DNA from: Bacteroidota bacterium
Lineage (GTDB): Bacteria; Bacteroidota; Ignavibacteria; Palsa-1295
Reading direction: 5' to 3'
Assembly (NCBI GenBank): GCA_030706745.1
Contig: JAUZNX010000002.1
Coordinates: forward strand, 310,001-374,000
Length of the DNA: 64,000 nucleotides
This document shows, piece by piece, positions 8,145 to 18,096 of this stretch; the first letter of the stretch is position 1; each line of letters starts with the position of its first letter. Position numbers and translations under genes: made by a program. Below the pieces are notes generated by a model, which saw only the letters and a list, made by a program, of their open reading frames with translations, searched no databases and was not told the origin of the DNA.

Positions 8145-11048
8145 CTACGGAATGACGATCCGTCTGATGGATTGGGCCTCTGGCGTTGCGAGTGTTACCC
8201 AGTAAACACCGGAGGCAATCGCCGCAGTCGAAAGCGATGCCGCGTAGTTTCCGGCTTCCATCATTTGGTCTTCGAGCACCGCGACCGCATTGCCAAGGAT
8301 ATCTTTGATCGTGAGCGTAACATGCGATCTCGAGGTCAGAGAATAGTCGATGGTTAATGGGCCGTGGAGGAACGCGGGATTCGGACGGACCGCTCTAATT
8401 CCAAAACCATTTGCAGCATTCAATGCGACTACATTGCTCGCGTGGGATTCGGGCCCGGAGAGCGCTTCGACATCATCGATTCCTGCTTCGACGATCGCGC
8501 CAACATAATCGCTTGCGATGAACCGGAGCCGAACGTGCGCGGACGGAACGACATAATCGCTTACGCGAAAAAGAAACCCTGTCCATCCCTTCGTGGACTG
8601 ATTCGTCTGTTGCAGAGTCTTCCATGTTGCGCCGTCATCAGCGGAGATTTGCGTTTGCCAGACCGGGACGCCGGGGGCATTCCCACGATCGTTGGTATAG
8701 TAATACCAGTAGCGCAATGCCGGTGAGGTCATGCCGGAAAGATCGATTGTATCGGTCGTCAGGGTGGTTGCGCCGCCATCGACATCATCCACATCGATGT
8801 TCGGGTCGCGCGCGTTACCGGTCACATAGCACATGGTCCCGCCCGGCGAGTGATCGGTATCCTGCTGCACGTATTCTCCAGCGACATTGTAAGTCCCGAA
8901 TGGTACCGCTCGGACCCACAGCCCCGTTGTGGCGAGATCGCTTGGGTCCTGTAGCGTCCAGCCCCGATCGCTTTCGCAATCATCGAAGTAGGTACGCCTG
9001 AACCCGACAGCGAAACTGAGTGGCTGCGATGGCGCCGGGCTGGTCGCAGTGTTCGAGGTGTCACCGGCGAGTTGAGCACTGGCATAGTACCGAACAATGG
9101 TCCCGGCGTTGGCTTTCGGAGTTATAGCACCGTATGTCGAGTCGTTGATCTTGGTAAAGGTCTCGGTCTTAAACGTCTCGCCATCCGTTGAACAGTGTAG
9201 TAAGAGTGTCTTCGGGTCGATCGCCCCGAATGGGCCAGTGTAATTGACCTGAACCGTGACACCATAGCCGGGAAGCGAAGTATCCTGATCTGCAATTGGC
9301 CGCAAATTAAGCTGGATGAACGATGCAAGCGAAATCCCATGCCGGGCAAAGGCGGAGATGATCGCCGCGGAATGCGGCGTGCCATTCGAAAGATCGTTAT
9401 CAGTATCATCGACAAGCAGAACATCCAGTAGAGTCTGGAGAAACGCCTGCTCGAGTATATCTGGGGCGGTTTCGTCCGGTGCATCGGGATTGAGCCACTC
9501 CACGGCATTGAACAACTTCTCGGCAGTGTCATGGCCCAGCAGTTTGCGCAAGTCCCAAAACGCCCCGGAGATGATCTCACCCGACAGATGCGGATCGGCG
9601 CTGATATCGCGAGGAAATATCTTCGTGTTGTTGCAGGTGCGAAGAATCTGGTTGCTATCAGCGACATAAAACCCAATACCGATGCGCGGATCGTCGCGAA
9701 TAAATGCGCTGGTCAGATCGGCGAAGCCCTCGCCAAGCGTAAAATTAATTAGATTGCCGTTCGCTCCGTTCGCATAGCGGACTTGTGCGATCCGATGGCC
9801 GAACTCGTGATAGATCACATCCGCAACCTCGCCCGAATTCGAACACTGCTTGCCAGCCTGGAAAAAGTTGAGCGCGACGCTATCGGCATCGTAAAAGGCG
9901 TTGCACGAAAGATCGAGATTGACATTCAGCGTGAGTTGCGAGTCGATTGCGGATAGTCCAGTGTCAATCTGGTGCGCGTAACGTCGCGCATAACTTGCGT
10001 GATAGAATGCATCGCGTTCCGCCGCATGAGAATTGTCGTCATTCCAAAGTATTTGATATGGCGCTCCAAGGGTCCGCCGTACCGTGTCCGTCTTGGCGTC
10101 ATGTCGAACGACATGGGCAAATCGTCCGTAGAATCCGGTTACAATGCTCAGCGGGGAAGTGGCGTCCGTTTTCCAGTTACCGATTGAATCTGAGAGTATT
10201 CGGCTTCCATCGATCGAAAGATATGCGCTGTCCAACCCCACCGTCATGAGCGAATCGAACGGAGAATGCTGGTGGATCATTGCCTGCAGCGTCCCCTGAA
10301 TCGTCTCCGTTGGCGCGTCGCTGCCTACATACTCCAGCATATCCTTCCGCTCGAGGAGCTTCCCGGTAATCGCGTCAACCGTAACACGCCAGGCATGACC
10401 GAATTGGCGAACGCTGAACTCATAACACAGCCGGAGTGAACCACCCGATTCCACATACACAAGAGAGGGTGAGGTTTGGCTCACGATGGCTGCCGCGGTA
10501 TCTGTGCCAAAATATGAGCCCAAATTGCGAGTCACGGAAGTTGCCTCGATCATCGGCGTAAGCGCGGTTGGCTCGCTGGCCGGGAAATCGCTGGTGACTG
10601 CCAGTAGCTTCCCAGATGTAGCGCCAATCAGTGTGGATAATTGCCTATCGCGGACGGGAATCCCATGATACGAAAGCTTGAAGGATGTCCGCCAGACCTG
10701 CGCGACACGATGCGTTGCGGCTGGCTCGATCGTAGCCGATAGGGGAAGTCCCAGGCGAGTTGCAAGCTGCTGCACTGCATTTACCGCCGTGGCTTGAATG
10801 CTCGCGCCATTTTGGCGGTCCGCTTCATCTATAAGGACAGGCGCCGAAGGCTGTACGGTCATCATTCGAACTGCGCCGTCGCGTGAGCTTGCTACGATGT
10901 TCATCGAGCGGGCTAAATTCGCAACGTGCAATGGAGCATCTTGCGCACATGCCGTGAGAGCATGGAAGATTGAAAGAACGAGAATGCAGCAGGCGATCGG
11001 CACCAAGATCGAACGGCTCGAACGGCGCCGGGAGACACGACGATCCAT
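8145..11048 (-). CDS. Secreted zinc metalloprotease with T9SS sorting domain
   Basis: 967 residues from ATG 11048, chosen because GGAAG precedes it by 5 nt. An Arg-rich N-terminus and hydrophobic segment end in ALTACAQ, a signal peptide. Residues about 60-210 resemble an FTP/PepSY-type propeptide (SFKLSYHGIPVRDRQLS). The zinc site is HEFGH at 414-418 with a downstream GEGFADL, which places it among gluzincin-type metalloproteases. A jelly-roll domain follows (DDCESDRGWTLQDP). The last 80 residues are a T9SS type A sorting domain (VRPNPAFLHGP, then ASGVYWVTL). It is probably exported, cleaved by PorU-type sortase and surface-attached or released. Confidence 0.85.
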   Translation of the reverse strand: MDRRVSRRRSSRSILVPIACCILVLSIFHALTACAQDAPLHVANLARSMNIVASSRDGAVRMMTVQPSAPVLIDEADRQNGASIQATAVNAVQQLATRLGLPLSATIEPAATHRVAQVWRTSFKLSYHGIPVRDRQLSTLIGATSGKLLAVTSDFPASEPTALTPMIEATSVTRNLGSYFGTDTAAAIVSQTSPSLVYVESGGSLRLCYEFSVRQFGHAWRVTVDAITGKLLERKDMLEYVGSDAPTETIQGTLQAMIHQHSPFDSLMTVGLDSAYLSIDGSRILSDSIGNWKTDATSPLSIVTGFYGRFAHVVRHDAKTDTVRRTLGAPYQILWNDDNSHAAERDAFYHASYARRYAHQIDTGLSAIDSQLTLNVNLDLSCNAFYDADSVALNFFQAGKQCSNSGEVADVIYHEFGHRIAQVRYANGANGNLINFTLGEGFADLTSAFIRDDPRIGIGFYVADSNQILRTCNNTKIFPRDISADPHLSGEIISGAFWDLRKLLGHDTAEKLFNAVEWLNPDAPDETAPDILEQAFLQTLLDVLLVDDTDNDLSNGTPHSAAIISAFARHGISLASFIQLNLRPIADQDTSLPGYGVTVQVNYTGPFGAIDPKTLLLHCSTDGETFKTETFTKINDSTYGAITPKANAGTIVRYYASAQLAGDTSNTATSPAPSQPLSFAVGFRRTYFDDCESDRGWTLQDPSDLATTGLWVRAVPFGTYNVAGEYVQQDTDHSPGGTMCYVTGNARDPNIDVDDVDGGATTLTTDTIDLSGMTSPALRYWYYYTNDRGNAPGVPVWQTQISADDGATWKTLQQTNQSTKGWTGFLFRVSDYVVPSAHVRLRFIASDYVGAIVEAGIDDVEALSGPESHASNVVALNAANGFGIRAVRPNPAFLHGPLTIDYSLTSRSHVTLTIKDILGNAVAVLEDQMMEAGNYAASLSTAAIASGVYWVTLATPEAQSIRRIVIP

Positions 11049-11245
11049 AATTACTTCCAAAGCCGCAGAATATTATGCGCTTCATCAATTCGAAGCAAGT
11101 TTTCTTTCAAAAAGTTGCCAGCCCACTCGTTTTCCGGGGCAACTTTTTGCCTCGTTTCGGGTTAAATGACTTTACCGTAATTTGGAGGGACCAAATCGGT
11201 TTCTTTGACCTCCTGACTTCAAGAGATTCATTTTACTTCAAGCGT

Positions 11246-12430
11246 ATGAAACGTGCCGTTACGACGTTCTTTTCTTTAACCGTGCTCCTGACCTTCGGGA
11301 CCCTGAGCTATGGTCAGCAGATTCAACACTCCGCCAGTATCAAGCAGCCGCGAATGATGCAGCCGGTTAACCCCGAGGCCAAACTTCAAGTCCCGTCTCC
11401 GTTTACTCAGAAACAATCGAATCCATTCTTCAATCATCTGTCTCCGCTTGTTGCTGAGGATTCAATTTCTTATTTTCAGGACAATGGATTTTCTCTCTGG
11501 CCCGCCGGCGACACCCTTCTCGATCAGACGGGTAACCCATTGACGGCACCGACAGGCTCGCCTTATGTTCGGTTCTTGGATTTGGAGCGCTTCGATGCCC
11601 CAGGTACGAAGCCGTTTCTCGATAGCATTCACATCGCGTTTATTGCCGATACTTTGATGACCGGCTCGCATCTTGTCGTTTCATTGATGGTCGTGGACAC
11701 CCTGCCATTTGTGGACAGCACAACGGGTGAAACGATCTACCTCCCGCTGCCATGGGCGAATGGTCCAATTGGGACGACTCCGAAGACGATCTCGATCGGC
11801 AAGATTCACCTTCATGAGGTCGTCGATACAGTGGTCAAATGGAAGCCAGCGCTCGCGTTGGATGTCAGTGATACCCTTGGCCAATATGCTGGCTCGTTCG
11901 CAGTCGGCATTTCCAGTTTCACATTCGGTAATAGACTCCTGGTGATTGCCGACAGCACGAACAATCCACCAAGCACCCCGCTCAACCCCGTGGTTGATCG
12001 GTCCTACTGGGTTGCATATTCTGCTGATGGCAAATATTTCACACGTGGGTTCTGGGGCGGCCGATATTATACCGATGCCACAACGCAGGAATCGGTCTAC
12101 TACCCGAACTTCCTTATGACGGCTTACACTCACGATGCGAACGCTGCCGTGGAACCGGCTGGCAACGCCATTTCCAGTTTGGGTGCCTGCGTTCCGAATC
12201 CTGTCGCCACCACGACGCAGATCGATTATTCGGTGCAAACACCTGGACTCGTTTCGCTCAAGCTGTATAATGCAATTGGTGAAGAAGTTGCCACGCTTGT
12301 CAACCACGTCCAGGGTGCCGGCGAACAATCGCTGGAGTTCAACGCGGCAAGTTTGACGAATGGTATTTACTACTACAAACTGCAATCTGGCGATTATACC
12401 GCTACGCGGATGATGGTCGTGAACAAGTAA
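11246..12430 (+). CDS. Secreted protein with T9SS type A sorting domain
   Basis: 394 residues. The frame is open from 11075, but the signal peptide (MKRAVTTFFSLTVLLTFG, cleavage after SYGQ) fixes the start at 11246. The body (about 60-300) is a beta-rich domain of unknown function with FLDLERFDAPG and IHIAFIADTLMTG. The last 80 residues are a textbook sorting domain: PNPVATTTQIDYSV, LKLYNAIGEEVATLV, LTNGIYYYKL, then MMVVNK. It is probable type IX cargo. A strong hairpin terminator follows. Confidence 0.85.
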   Translation: MKRAVTTFFSLTVLLTFGTLSYGQQIQHSASIKQPRMMQPVNPEAKLQVPSPFTQKQSNPFFNHLSPLVAEDSISYFQDNGFSLWPAGDTLLDQTGNPLTAPTGSPYVRFLDLERFDAPGTKPFLDSIHIAFIADTLMTGSHLVVSLMVVDTLPFVDSTTGETIYLPLPWANGPIGTTPKTISIGKIHLHEVVDTVVKWKPALALDVSDTLGQYAGSFAVGISSFTFGNRLLVIADSTNNPPSTPLNPVVDRSYWVAYSADGKYFTRGFWGGRYYTDATTQESVYYPNFLMTAYTHDANAAVEPAGNAISSLGACVPNPVATTTQIDYSVQTPGLVSLKLYNAIGEEVATLVNHVQGAGEQSLEFNAASLTNGIYYYKLQSGDYTATRMMVVNK

Positions 12431-12452
12431 GCGAGACGATCGTTTGATTTTG

Positions 12453-12486
12453 GCAAGAGCGCCGGTCTAACGACCGGCGCTCTTGC
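12453..12486. terminator. Bidirectional hairpin terminator
   Basis: A perfect 15-bp inverted repeat (12453-12467 with 12472-12486, loop TAAC) between two convergent genes. Its right arm ends one base before comF's stop codon region at 12488. Confidence 0.85.
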
Positions 12487-12487
12487 G

Positions 12488-13168
12488 TTATGCCGTTACT
12501 GCGGCCAACGCAAGAATACTGATCGACTTCGGATTGGCTGTGACCAGTGTTCCTGCCACGCTTGCCAGCGTAGCACCCGTGGTCATGACGTCATCGACGA
12601 TCAGGATATTCTTGCCTGCGATGTGATGCGCATGGCGCGTTAGCGCAAAGGCATCCCGCATATTCTCGACCCGTTCCGGGAGCGAAAGCTTCGTCTGTGT
12701 CGGAGTTGGCCGCGTACGTTTCGTCGCACGGATAACTTCAACATGCCGAAGCTTTGCCAGACCGTCCGCAATCGCTTCGGCTTGATTATATCCACGCGTG
12801 GCATGTCGTGTGCGATGTAATGGGACCGGCACGATGCAATCAACTTCTGCAGGCGCCAACTCCGAAGCAAACGCTCCGAGCCGTCGTGCGAGGCGGACCA
12901 TGCCGCTATACTTGAGTGAATGAATCAGTGATTGGACCGGCGACTCAGGGATAAATGTAAAAACAGTCACCAGTGTCTGGACATCGAAATCCGATACCCG
13001 CAAGAATTGCTGCTGGAGTGACTGAGCGTTCGGTGGCTCGTCGGATTCCAGAATCCGAGAGCAGACTTCGCATAGATAGTCTGCCAGAGGATAATCCGAT
13101 CGGACGCGCGATGTGATACTCGGCCGGTCACAGTGGACGCAACGGCGGGGAAGAAGGAGGCTAAGCAC
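12488..13168 (-). CDS. comF: ComF-family phosphoribosyltransferase-like protein
   Basis: 226 residues. An N-terminal zinc-ribbon (RRCVHCD with [10 protein letters not shown]) is followed by a phosphoribosyltransferase fold with the PRPP loop [13 protein letters not shown]. The [14 protein letters not shown] segment is typical of ComF/GntX. ComF is needed for DNA uptake in competent bacteria; its exact enzymatic role is unclear. I chose the GTG at 13168, overlapping the end of uvrB, because homology begins at [10 protein letters not shown]. The frame reaches 13249 inside uvrB, but that extension looks like shadow sequence. It is translationally coupled to uvrB. Confidence 0.85.
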   Translation of the reverse strand: MLSLLLPRRCVHCDRPSITSRVRSDYPLADYLCEVCSRILESDEPPNAQSLQQQFLRVSDFDVQTLVTVFTFIPESPVQSLIHSLKYSGMVRLARRLGAFASELAPAEVDCIVPVPLHRTRHATRGYNQAEAIADGLAKLRHVEVIRATKRTRPTPTQTKLSLPERVENMRDAFALTRHAHHIAGKNILIVDDVMTTGATLASVAGTLVTANPKSISILALAAVTA

Positions 13169-15212
13169 GTTGGTTCGTTGTCGCCAGCACTTTTTCGAGA
13201 GCCTGAACTTCGTCGCGGATGTCGGCCGCGCGTTCGAACTCCATCTCACGCGCCGCGACTTTCATTTCCAGCTTCATCTGCTCGATCAATTCTCCAAGTT
13301 GAGCGGGTGCGAGGTGCTTGAGCACCGCCTGTGGCGTCAGTTGACGACGCTCACGCTTCTCCTGAGCTTCATGCTTACGGGCTTCCTGCTTCTTCGAGAC
13401 ATCTGCGATCGAAGTGGACTGAATGATCTCCTCCAATGACTTGTGGATCGTCTGCGGGATAATGCCATGCTCAACATTATAGGCATGTTGGATCGCGCGA
13501 CGCCGTTCCGTTTCGTCGATCACAAACTGCATCGACTTCGTCATCTTGTCGGCATAGAAAATGACCAGTCCTTCGGAATTCCGCGCGGTGCGTCCAGCCG
13601 TCTGCATCAGAGAGCGTTCGCTCCGAAGGAAGCCTTCCTTGTCTGCGTCCAGAATTGCGATTAGCGAGACTTCCGGCAGATCGAGTCCTTCGCGCAACAG
13701 ATTTACACCTACCAGTACATCGAACTCCGCCGTTCGCAAATCGCGGAGGATCTCGACCCGTTCTAGTGCGTCGATATCGCTATGCAAGTAACGAATCTTC
13801 ACGCCGACGTTGGAATAATAATCGGTGAGGTCTTCGGCCATCCGCTTTGTCAGTGTTGTGACCAGCACACGCTCGTTCGCACGCGCCCGCTTCCGAATCT
13901 CGGCTAGCAAGTCGTCAATTTGATTTTTCACGGGCCGGACCTGAATCTCGGGATCGAGCAAGCCCGTTGGCCGAATGATTTGTTCGACGACAATGCCCTT
14001 GGCCTCCGCTAATTCGTACTCCGAGGGGGTGGCACTAACATAGACCACTTGGCCAAGCACCGATTGAAATTCCCCAAAATTCAGCGGGCGGTTATCGATG
14101 GCGCTCGGCAATCGGAATCCGTGCGCAACGAGCACTTCCTTGCGAGCCCGGTCGCCGGCGGACATCCCGCGCACCTGCGGAATCGTTTGGTGGGATTCAT
14201 CGATGATGGTGAGGAATTTGTCCGGGAAATAATCGACGAGCGTACTGGGCCGCTCACCAGCCTTGCGCCCGGAGAGATGTCGCGAGTAGTTCTCCACGCC
14301 CGAGCAGTAGCCAAGCTCGCGCAGCATTTCGAGATCGAACCGAGTCCGCTGCTCGATGCGTTGCGCCTCCAATAGCTTGCCCTGCTTGCGAAATAGCGCA
14401 AGCTGGTCCTCCAACTCCTGCTCGATGGCAGCGATTGCGCGTTCAAGCTCCGGTGCGCTCGTTACGAAGTGCTTGGCCGGATAGATAGTCGCACGCTGCT
14501 CAGTCGAAAGCACCTTCCCATCGATGCGATTGATCTGAACGATCCGCTCGATCGTATCACCGAAAAATTCGATTCGGTAGCCTTCTTCGTCCTCGTACGC
14601 GGGAATAACCTCGACGATATCGCCTCGTACCCGATATGTCCCGCGCTGAAACTCGACATCGTTGCGGGAATAGTGAATTTCGGAAAGCGCGCGCAAAAGG
14701 TCGTTACGCTTGACTTGCTGACCAATGCTTACGCGCAGCATTTGCCGCGCATATTCATCCGGTGAGCCGATACCATAGATGCAACTCACCGAGGCGACAA
14801 TAATAACATCCGATCGGCCATCGAGCAGCGCGCTCGTGGCCTTCAGCCTGAGACGGTCGATCTCGTCGTTGACAGCGAAATCCTTTTCGATGAACGTGTC
14901 GGTCGAAGGGATGTATGCTTCCGGCTGATAATAATCGTAATACGAAATGAAAAACTCGACGGCATTATTCGGAAAGAACTGCTTAAACTCGCCATAGAGT
15001 TGGGCGGCCAGCGTCTTGTTGTGGCTGATAATGAGCGTCGGGATGCCCATTTCGGCGATGACGTTGGACATCGTGAACGTCTTGCCGCTGCCAGTCACAC
15101 CAAGCAAGACCTGGGCGTGATCGCCGCGCTTAATACCTTCGATCAGCTCCGCGATGGCGCGGGGCTGATCGCCCGAAGGCTTGTAGTCGGAAACGAGTTG
15201 GAATGCTGACAA
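13161..15212 (-). CDS. uvrB: Excinuclease ABC subunit B
   Basis: 683 residues, normal UvrB length. It has Walker [12 protein letters not shown], a beta-hairpin region with [12 protein letters not shown], helicase motifs [24 protein letters not shown] and QTAGRTARN, and a C-terminal UVR motif ([20 protein letters not shown]) that binds UvrC. It verifies damage and loads UvrC in nucleotide excision repair. The start is a TTG at 15212 giving [17 protein letters not shown], which matches the family N-terminus. comF follows with overlap. Confidence 0.98.
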   Translation of the reverse strand: MSAFQLVSDYKPSGDQPRAIAELIEGIKRGDHAQVLLGVTGSGKTFTMSNVIAEMGIPTLIISHNKTLAAQLYGEFKQFFPNNAVEFFISYYDYYQPEAYIPSTDTFIEKDFAVNDEIDRLRLKATSALLDGRSDVIIVASVSCIYGIGSPDEYARQMLRVSIGQQVKRNDLLRALSEIHYSRNDVEFQRGTYRVRGDIVEVIPAYEDEEGYRIEFFGDTIERIVQINRIDGKVLSTEQRATIYPAKHFVTSAPELERAIAAIEQELEDQLALFRKQGKLLEAQRIEQRTRFDLEMLRELGYCSGVENYSRHLSGRKAGERPSTLVDYFPDKFLTIIDESHQTIPQVRGMSAGDRARKEVLVAHGFRLPSAIDNRPLNFGEFQSVLGQVVYVSATPSEYELAEAKGIVVEQIIRPTGLLDPEIQVRPVKNQIDDLLAEIRKRARANERVLVTTLTKRMAEDLTDYYSNVGVKIRYLHSDIDALERVEILRDLRTAEFDVLVGVNLLREGLDLPEVSLIAILDADKEGFLRSERSLMQTAGRTARNSEGLVIFYADKMTKSMQFVIDETERRRAIQHAYNVEHGIIPQTIHKSLEEIIQSTSIADVSKKQEARKHEAQEKRERRQLTPQAVLKHLAPAQLGELIEQMKLEMKVAAREMEFERAADIRDEVQALEKVLATTNQRA

Positions 15213-15223
15213 TTCTGAAGTAC

Positions 15224-15244
15224 GATTGACGAATGACGAATGAC
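15224..15244. repeat. Heptanucleotide tandem repeat (GAATGAC type)
   Basis: Three 7-nt units (GATTGAC, GAATGAC, GAATGAC) between miaE and uvrB, immediately upstream of the uvrB start. Confidence 0.7.
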
Positions 15245-15247
15245 CCT

Positions 15248-15823
15248 TCAGCCGTGCATGAGCGGCTGATTGCGGAGTTGCCCGACGATAGCGGCCTCGA
15301 TGCTCTCGAATTCATCGAGCCTTGTTGAAACAACGCCCGGCTCGAAATAGAGTCGCGCAAGTGAGAGGAACACGCTCCGGTGCCTGGCTTCGCTTTCGAG
15401 GAGAGAGCGGTAGAAGATTCGCAAATCCTCTTCGAGTGCCGATTCCGACAGCAATTTGAACCGTTCGCATGACCGTGCCTCGATGAGTGAGCAGACGATC
15501 AACGTGTCAAGCAAGCGATGAGGCTCCTGCTTGCGAATGCGCTCGTGAAGTTGCTGCGCGTATCGATCGCCGCTGTCTTGCTGAAGAATAACGCCGCGCT
15601 CTTTCATTTTTGCGATGACCATCCGGAAGTGTCCCATCTCTTCCTCGGCCAACTCGGCCATGCGCTCGACTAATTCCGTTCTAGCGGGGTACCGGTTTAG
15701 CAGAGAGATCGCCATGGTCGCCGCCTTCTTCTCGCAGTGTGCGTGATCGTTGAGCACCGAGGCAGCATCACTGCTCGCGGCCTGGAGCCAGGAAGCACTC
15801 GTTTTACTTGCCAAGCCTAACAT
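15248..15823 (-). CDS. miaE: tRNA-(ms[2]io[6]A)-hydroxylase
   Basis: 191 residues of the ferritin-like diiron family. Metal ligands are visible as [25 protein letters not shown] and LESEARHR, the four-helix E-ExxH pattern. MiaE hydroxylates the isopentenyl chain of modified A37 in tRNAs reading U-starting codons, using O2. Length and motifs fit full-length MiaE. A GAGG Shine-Dalgarno lies about 8 nt before the ATG. It sits upstream of uvrB on the same strand? No: transcription runs from miaE away from the TauE gene and towards uvrB's promoter side is separated by the heptad repeat, so both minus-strand genes may share a transcript with miaE downstream of uvrB unlikely. Confidence 0.88.
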   Translation of the reverse strand: MLGLASKTSASWLQAASSDAASVLNDHAHCEKKAATMAISLLNRYPARTELVERMAELAEEEMGHFRMVIAKMKERGVILQQDSGDRYAQQLHERIRKQEPHRLLDTLIVCSLIEARSCERFKLLSESALEEDLRIFYRSLLESEARHRSVFLSLARLYFEPGVVSTRLDEFESIEAAIVGQLRNQPLMHG

Positions 15824-15914
15824 GTAGTGGACCTCATCTTGTCTTTAACCCATTTCGAAGCGAGGAGAATTCCGATAGGACAAGAGCGCGCTCTTTGGTG
15901 TTATTCGGGTAAGC

Positions 15915-16757
15915 ATGCACTTGAACATCATAGAGTTTGACGCCATTCTTTTCGGGGGCGCGATCCTGGCGGGCTTTCTCGGTTCGCTTACCGGATTAGG
16001 CGGAGGCATCGTTATCGTGCCGTTACTCACGCTTGTGTTCGGAGTGGACCTTCGATACGCCATTGGCACGTCGCTGATTACTGTCATTGCCACATCATCG
16101 GGCGCGGCCTCGGCCTTTGTGCGTGAAGGCTATTCGAACATCCGGATCGGGATGTTCCTCGAAATAGCCACGACCATCGGCGCGCTGGTCGGAGCCTTCT
16201 TAGGCGGAATCCTATCTCCAAGTCTGATCGCGATTATCTTCGGGCTCGCGCTGATGTACTCCGCCTATATGTCGATTCGGCCGCGCGAGGAACATGCGCC
16301 CGCGCACACTTCGGACCCCATCGCCGTCCGCCTGAAATTGCCTTCAAAGTATCCGGTGGGAGGCGAGATGGTTTCGTATGGAGTGCAGCATGTAGCTGGG
16401 GGCTTCGGGCTGATGGGAATCGCGGGCATTCTCTCGGGTTTGCTCGGCATAGGATCGGGGGCTATGAAGGTGATCGCCATGGACCATGCCATGAAGCTTC
16501 CATTCAAAGTCTCGACAACAACGAGCAATTTCATGATCGGAGTGACTGCGGCGGCGAGTGCCGGAGTGTATCTTCATCGTGGCTATATCGATCCGGCGCT
16601 CGCTATGCCGGTGGTCCTCGGCGTGCTTGCGGGTTCGTTGACCGGGGCGAAGATCCTGGGACGATCGAAGCCCAAAACTCTCCGGCTTGTCTTTAGCATT
16701 GTTATTTTCGTACTTGCATTAGAAATGATCTATAATGGCGCGACAGGGAATATCTAG
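15915..16757 (+). CDS. TauE/SafE-family sulfite/anion exporter
   Basis: 280 residues, highly hydrophobic, with about eight membrane helices in two repeated halves. Each half has the family's Gly-rich motif: GFLGSLTGLGGGIVIVPLL near the N-terminus and GILSGLLGIGSGAMKV in the middle. The family moves sulfite, sulfonates or other small anions across the inner membrane; the substrate cannot be told from sequence. The next gene, DUF1634, overlaps its 3' end by 23 nt, a pairing common for this transporter type and suggesting one complex. Confidence 0.88.
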   Translation: MHLNIIEFDAILFGGAILAGFLGSLTGLGGGIVIVPLLTLVFGVDLRYAIGTSLITVIATSSGAASAFVREGYSNIRIGMFLEIATTIGALVGAFLGGILSPSLIAIIFGLALMYSAYMSIRPREEHAPAHTSDPIAVRLKLPSKYPVGGEMVSYGVQHVAGGFGLMGIAGILSGLLGIGSGAMKVIAMDHAMKLPFKVSTTTSNFMIGVTAAASAGVYLHRGYIDPALAMPVVLGVLAGSLTGAKILGRSKPKTLRLVFSIVIFVLALEMIYNGATGNI

Positions 16758-17130
16758 CACTGCGAACGTTCGCGAGGAGCACACGATCGAGGTGCTCATT
16801 GGCAATATGCTGCGGGTGTGTGTGATCACGACCATCGTGATTGTACTATTCGGCGCTGCGCTTTATTTGCCCTCGGCCTTCCTGCAAATACCGGCATTCC
16901 ACGTGTTCAAGAGTGAGCCAGATGCATTTCGATCGGTGGCAGGGATTCTGCGTGCGGCGTTCACAGGCGATGGCCTGGCAATCGTGCAGGCAGGCATGCT
17001 GCTACTCATACTCACGCCAATCCTTCGTGTTGCCGTATCGGTATTTGCATTCTTATATGAGAAGGACTATTTGTATGTCAGCCTCACGCTTCTCGTGCTC
17101 GGATTATTGTTGTATTCGCTGTGGGGTTAA
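16735..17130 (+). CDS. DUF1634 membrane protein
   Basis: 131 residues with three hydrophobic segments: about 28-47 (VCVITTIVIVLFGAALYL), 80-100 (IVQAGMLLLILTPILRVAVS) and 112-130. The GDGLAIVQAGMLLLILTPI and VFAFLYEKDYLYV stretches fit the DUF1634 family. Its start lies inside the TauE gene (overlap 23 nt), so the two are coupled. The role is unknown; the constant pairing with TauE-type exporters suggests an accessory subunit. Confidence 0.82.
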   Translation: MARQGISSTANVREEHTIEVLIGNMLRVCVITTIVIVLFGAALYLPSAFLQIPAFHVFKSEPDAFRSVAGILRAAFTGDGLAIVQAGMLLLILTPILRVAVSVFAFLYEKDYLYVSLTLLVLGLLLYSLWG

Positions 17131-17146
17131 CGAGCAGAACCGTTTG

Positions 17147-18094
17147 TCAGTCGAGGCGCTGAAGCGTTGTCAGGGCGGTGTTGTATTCTTGTACGAGCCG
17201 ATCCACCACCTGTTGTGCTGTCAGAATGTCTTTGATCAACCCTGACGACTGACCCATCTCCAGTTCTCCCTCTTCGAGATTGCCTTCGAAGATGCCTTGC
17301 ATCTCCCGCTTCTTGCCGAGCAGATCAAGTTCTTCTTCACGCGTGGCGCCATGTTGTTGGGCCTCCAGCGCAGCGAGCGCGAAGCGGTTCTTCTTGAGGC
17401 GAACCGGCGCAAGCTTCTTCAATACCAGCACGGTCCCATTGTCTTCCGTCTCGATGACGGCCTGCTTATACAATGGATGCGAGCTGGATTCCACCGTCGC
17501 AGCAAATCGCGTTCCGATCTGCACGGCTTGTGCACCGAGTGCGAGACAGGCGAGTATCTGACGACCATCGGCAATGCCGCCGGCAGCAATGACCGGAATC
17601 TTGACCGCATCAACCACCTCCGGGACAAGACACAGCGTCGTAATCTCGTCGATCCCATTATGCCCGCCAGCCTCAAACCCTTCGGTAACGACGGCATCGC
17701 AACCAGCTTCCTCAGCCTTTCGTGCGTGTTTAACGCTCGCGACGAGATGGGCGACGAAGCATCCGGCATTTTTTAGGCGCTGCGTGAAGATCTTCGGATT
17801 GCCGGCACTGGTAAAGACGATGCGAACGCCCGCTTCGATCGTCGTCTCGACTAACGCTTCAACGTCACCTCGTGTGAGTGCAATGTTGACTCCGATCTGC
17901 CCGGCGACTTCCGTCGTGCGTGCTTTGCGAATGTGCTCGCGAAGTACGTCCGGCTTCATCGAGCCCGCGCCGATGAGTCCCAGCGCGCCAGCACGGGCCG
18001 AAGCGACCGCCAGTTTCCAGCCGGAGGTCCAGACCATTCCGGCCTGAACAATCGGATACCGAATACCAAGCTGGCGAGAGAGTGTTGTTTGCAA
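17147..18094 (-). CDS. NAD(P)H-dependent flavin oxidoreductase (nitronate monooxygenase/FabK-like)
   Basis: 315 residues, an FMN TIM barrel of the 2-nitropropane dioxygenase family. It opens with LGIRYPIVQAGMVWTSG, then has GLIGAGSM, GVNIALT, VTEGFEAGGHNG (with the conserved His), PVIAAGGIADG and AVQIGTRF (FMN phosphate binding). Members are either nitronate monooxygenases or enoyl-ACP reductase FabK. I cannot separate the two by eye. It starts 2 nt after the M16 protease stop, so it belongs to the same transcript. Confidence 0.85.
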   Translation of the reverse strand: MQTTLSRQLGIRYPIVQAGMVWTSGWKLAVASARAGALGLIGAGSMKPDVLREHIRKARTTEVAGQIGVNIALTRGDVEALVETTIEAGVRIVFTSAGNPKIFTQRLKNAGCFVAHLVASVKHARKAEEAGCDAVVTEGFEAGGHNGIDEITTLCLVPEVVDAVKIPVIAAGGIADGRQILACLALGAQAVQIGTRFAATVESSSHPLYKQAVIETEDNGTVLVLKKLAPVRLKKNRFALAALEAQQHGATREEELDLLGKKREMQGIFEGNLEEGELEMGQSSGLIKDILTAQQVVDRLVQEYNTALTTLQRLD

Positions 18095-18096
18095 TG

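Noticed and set aside
11075-11245. Upstream extension of the T9SS protein
   Set aside because: The signal peptide starts at 11246 and the upstream residues show no family features.
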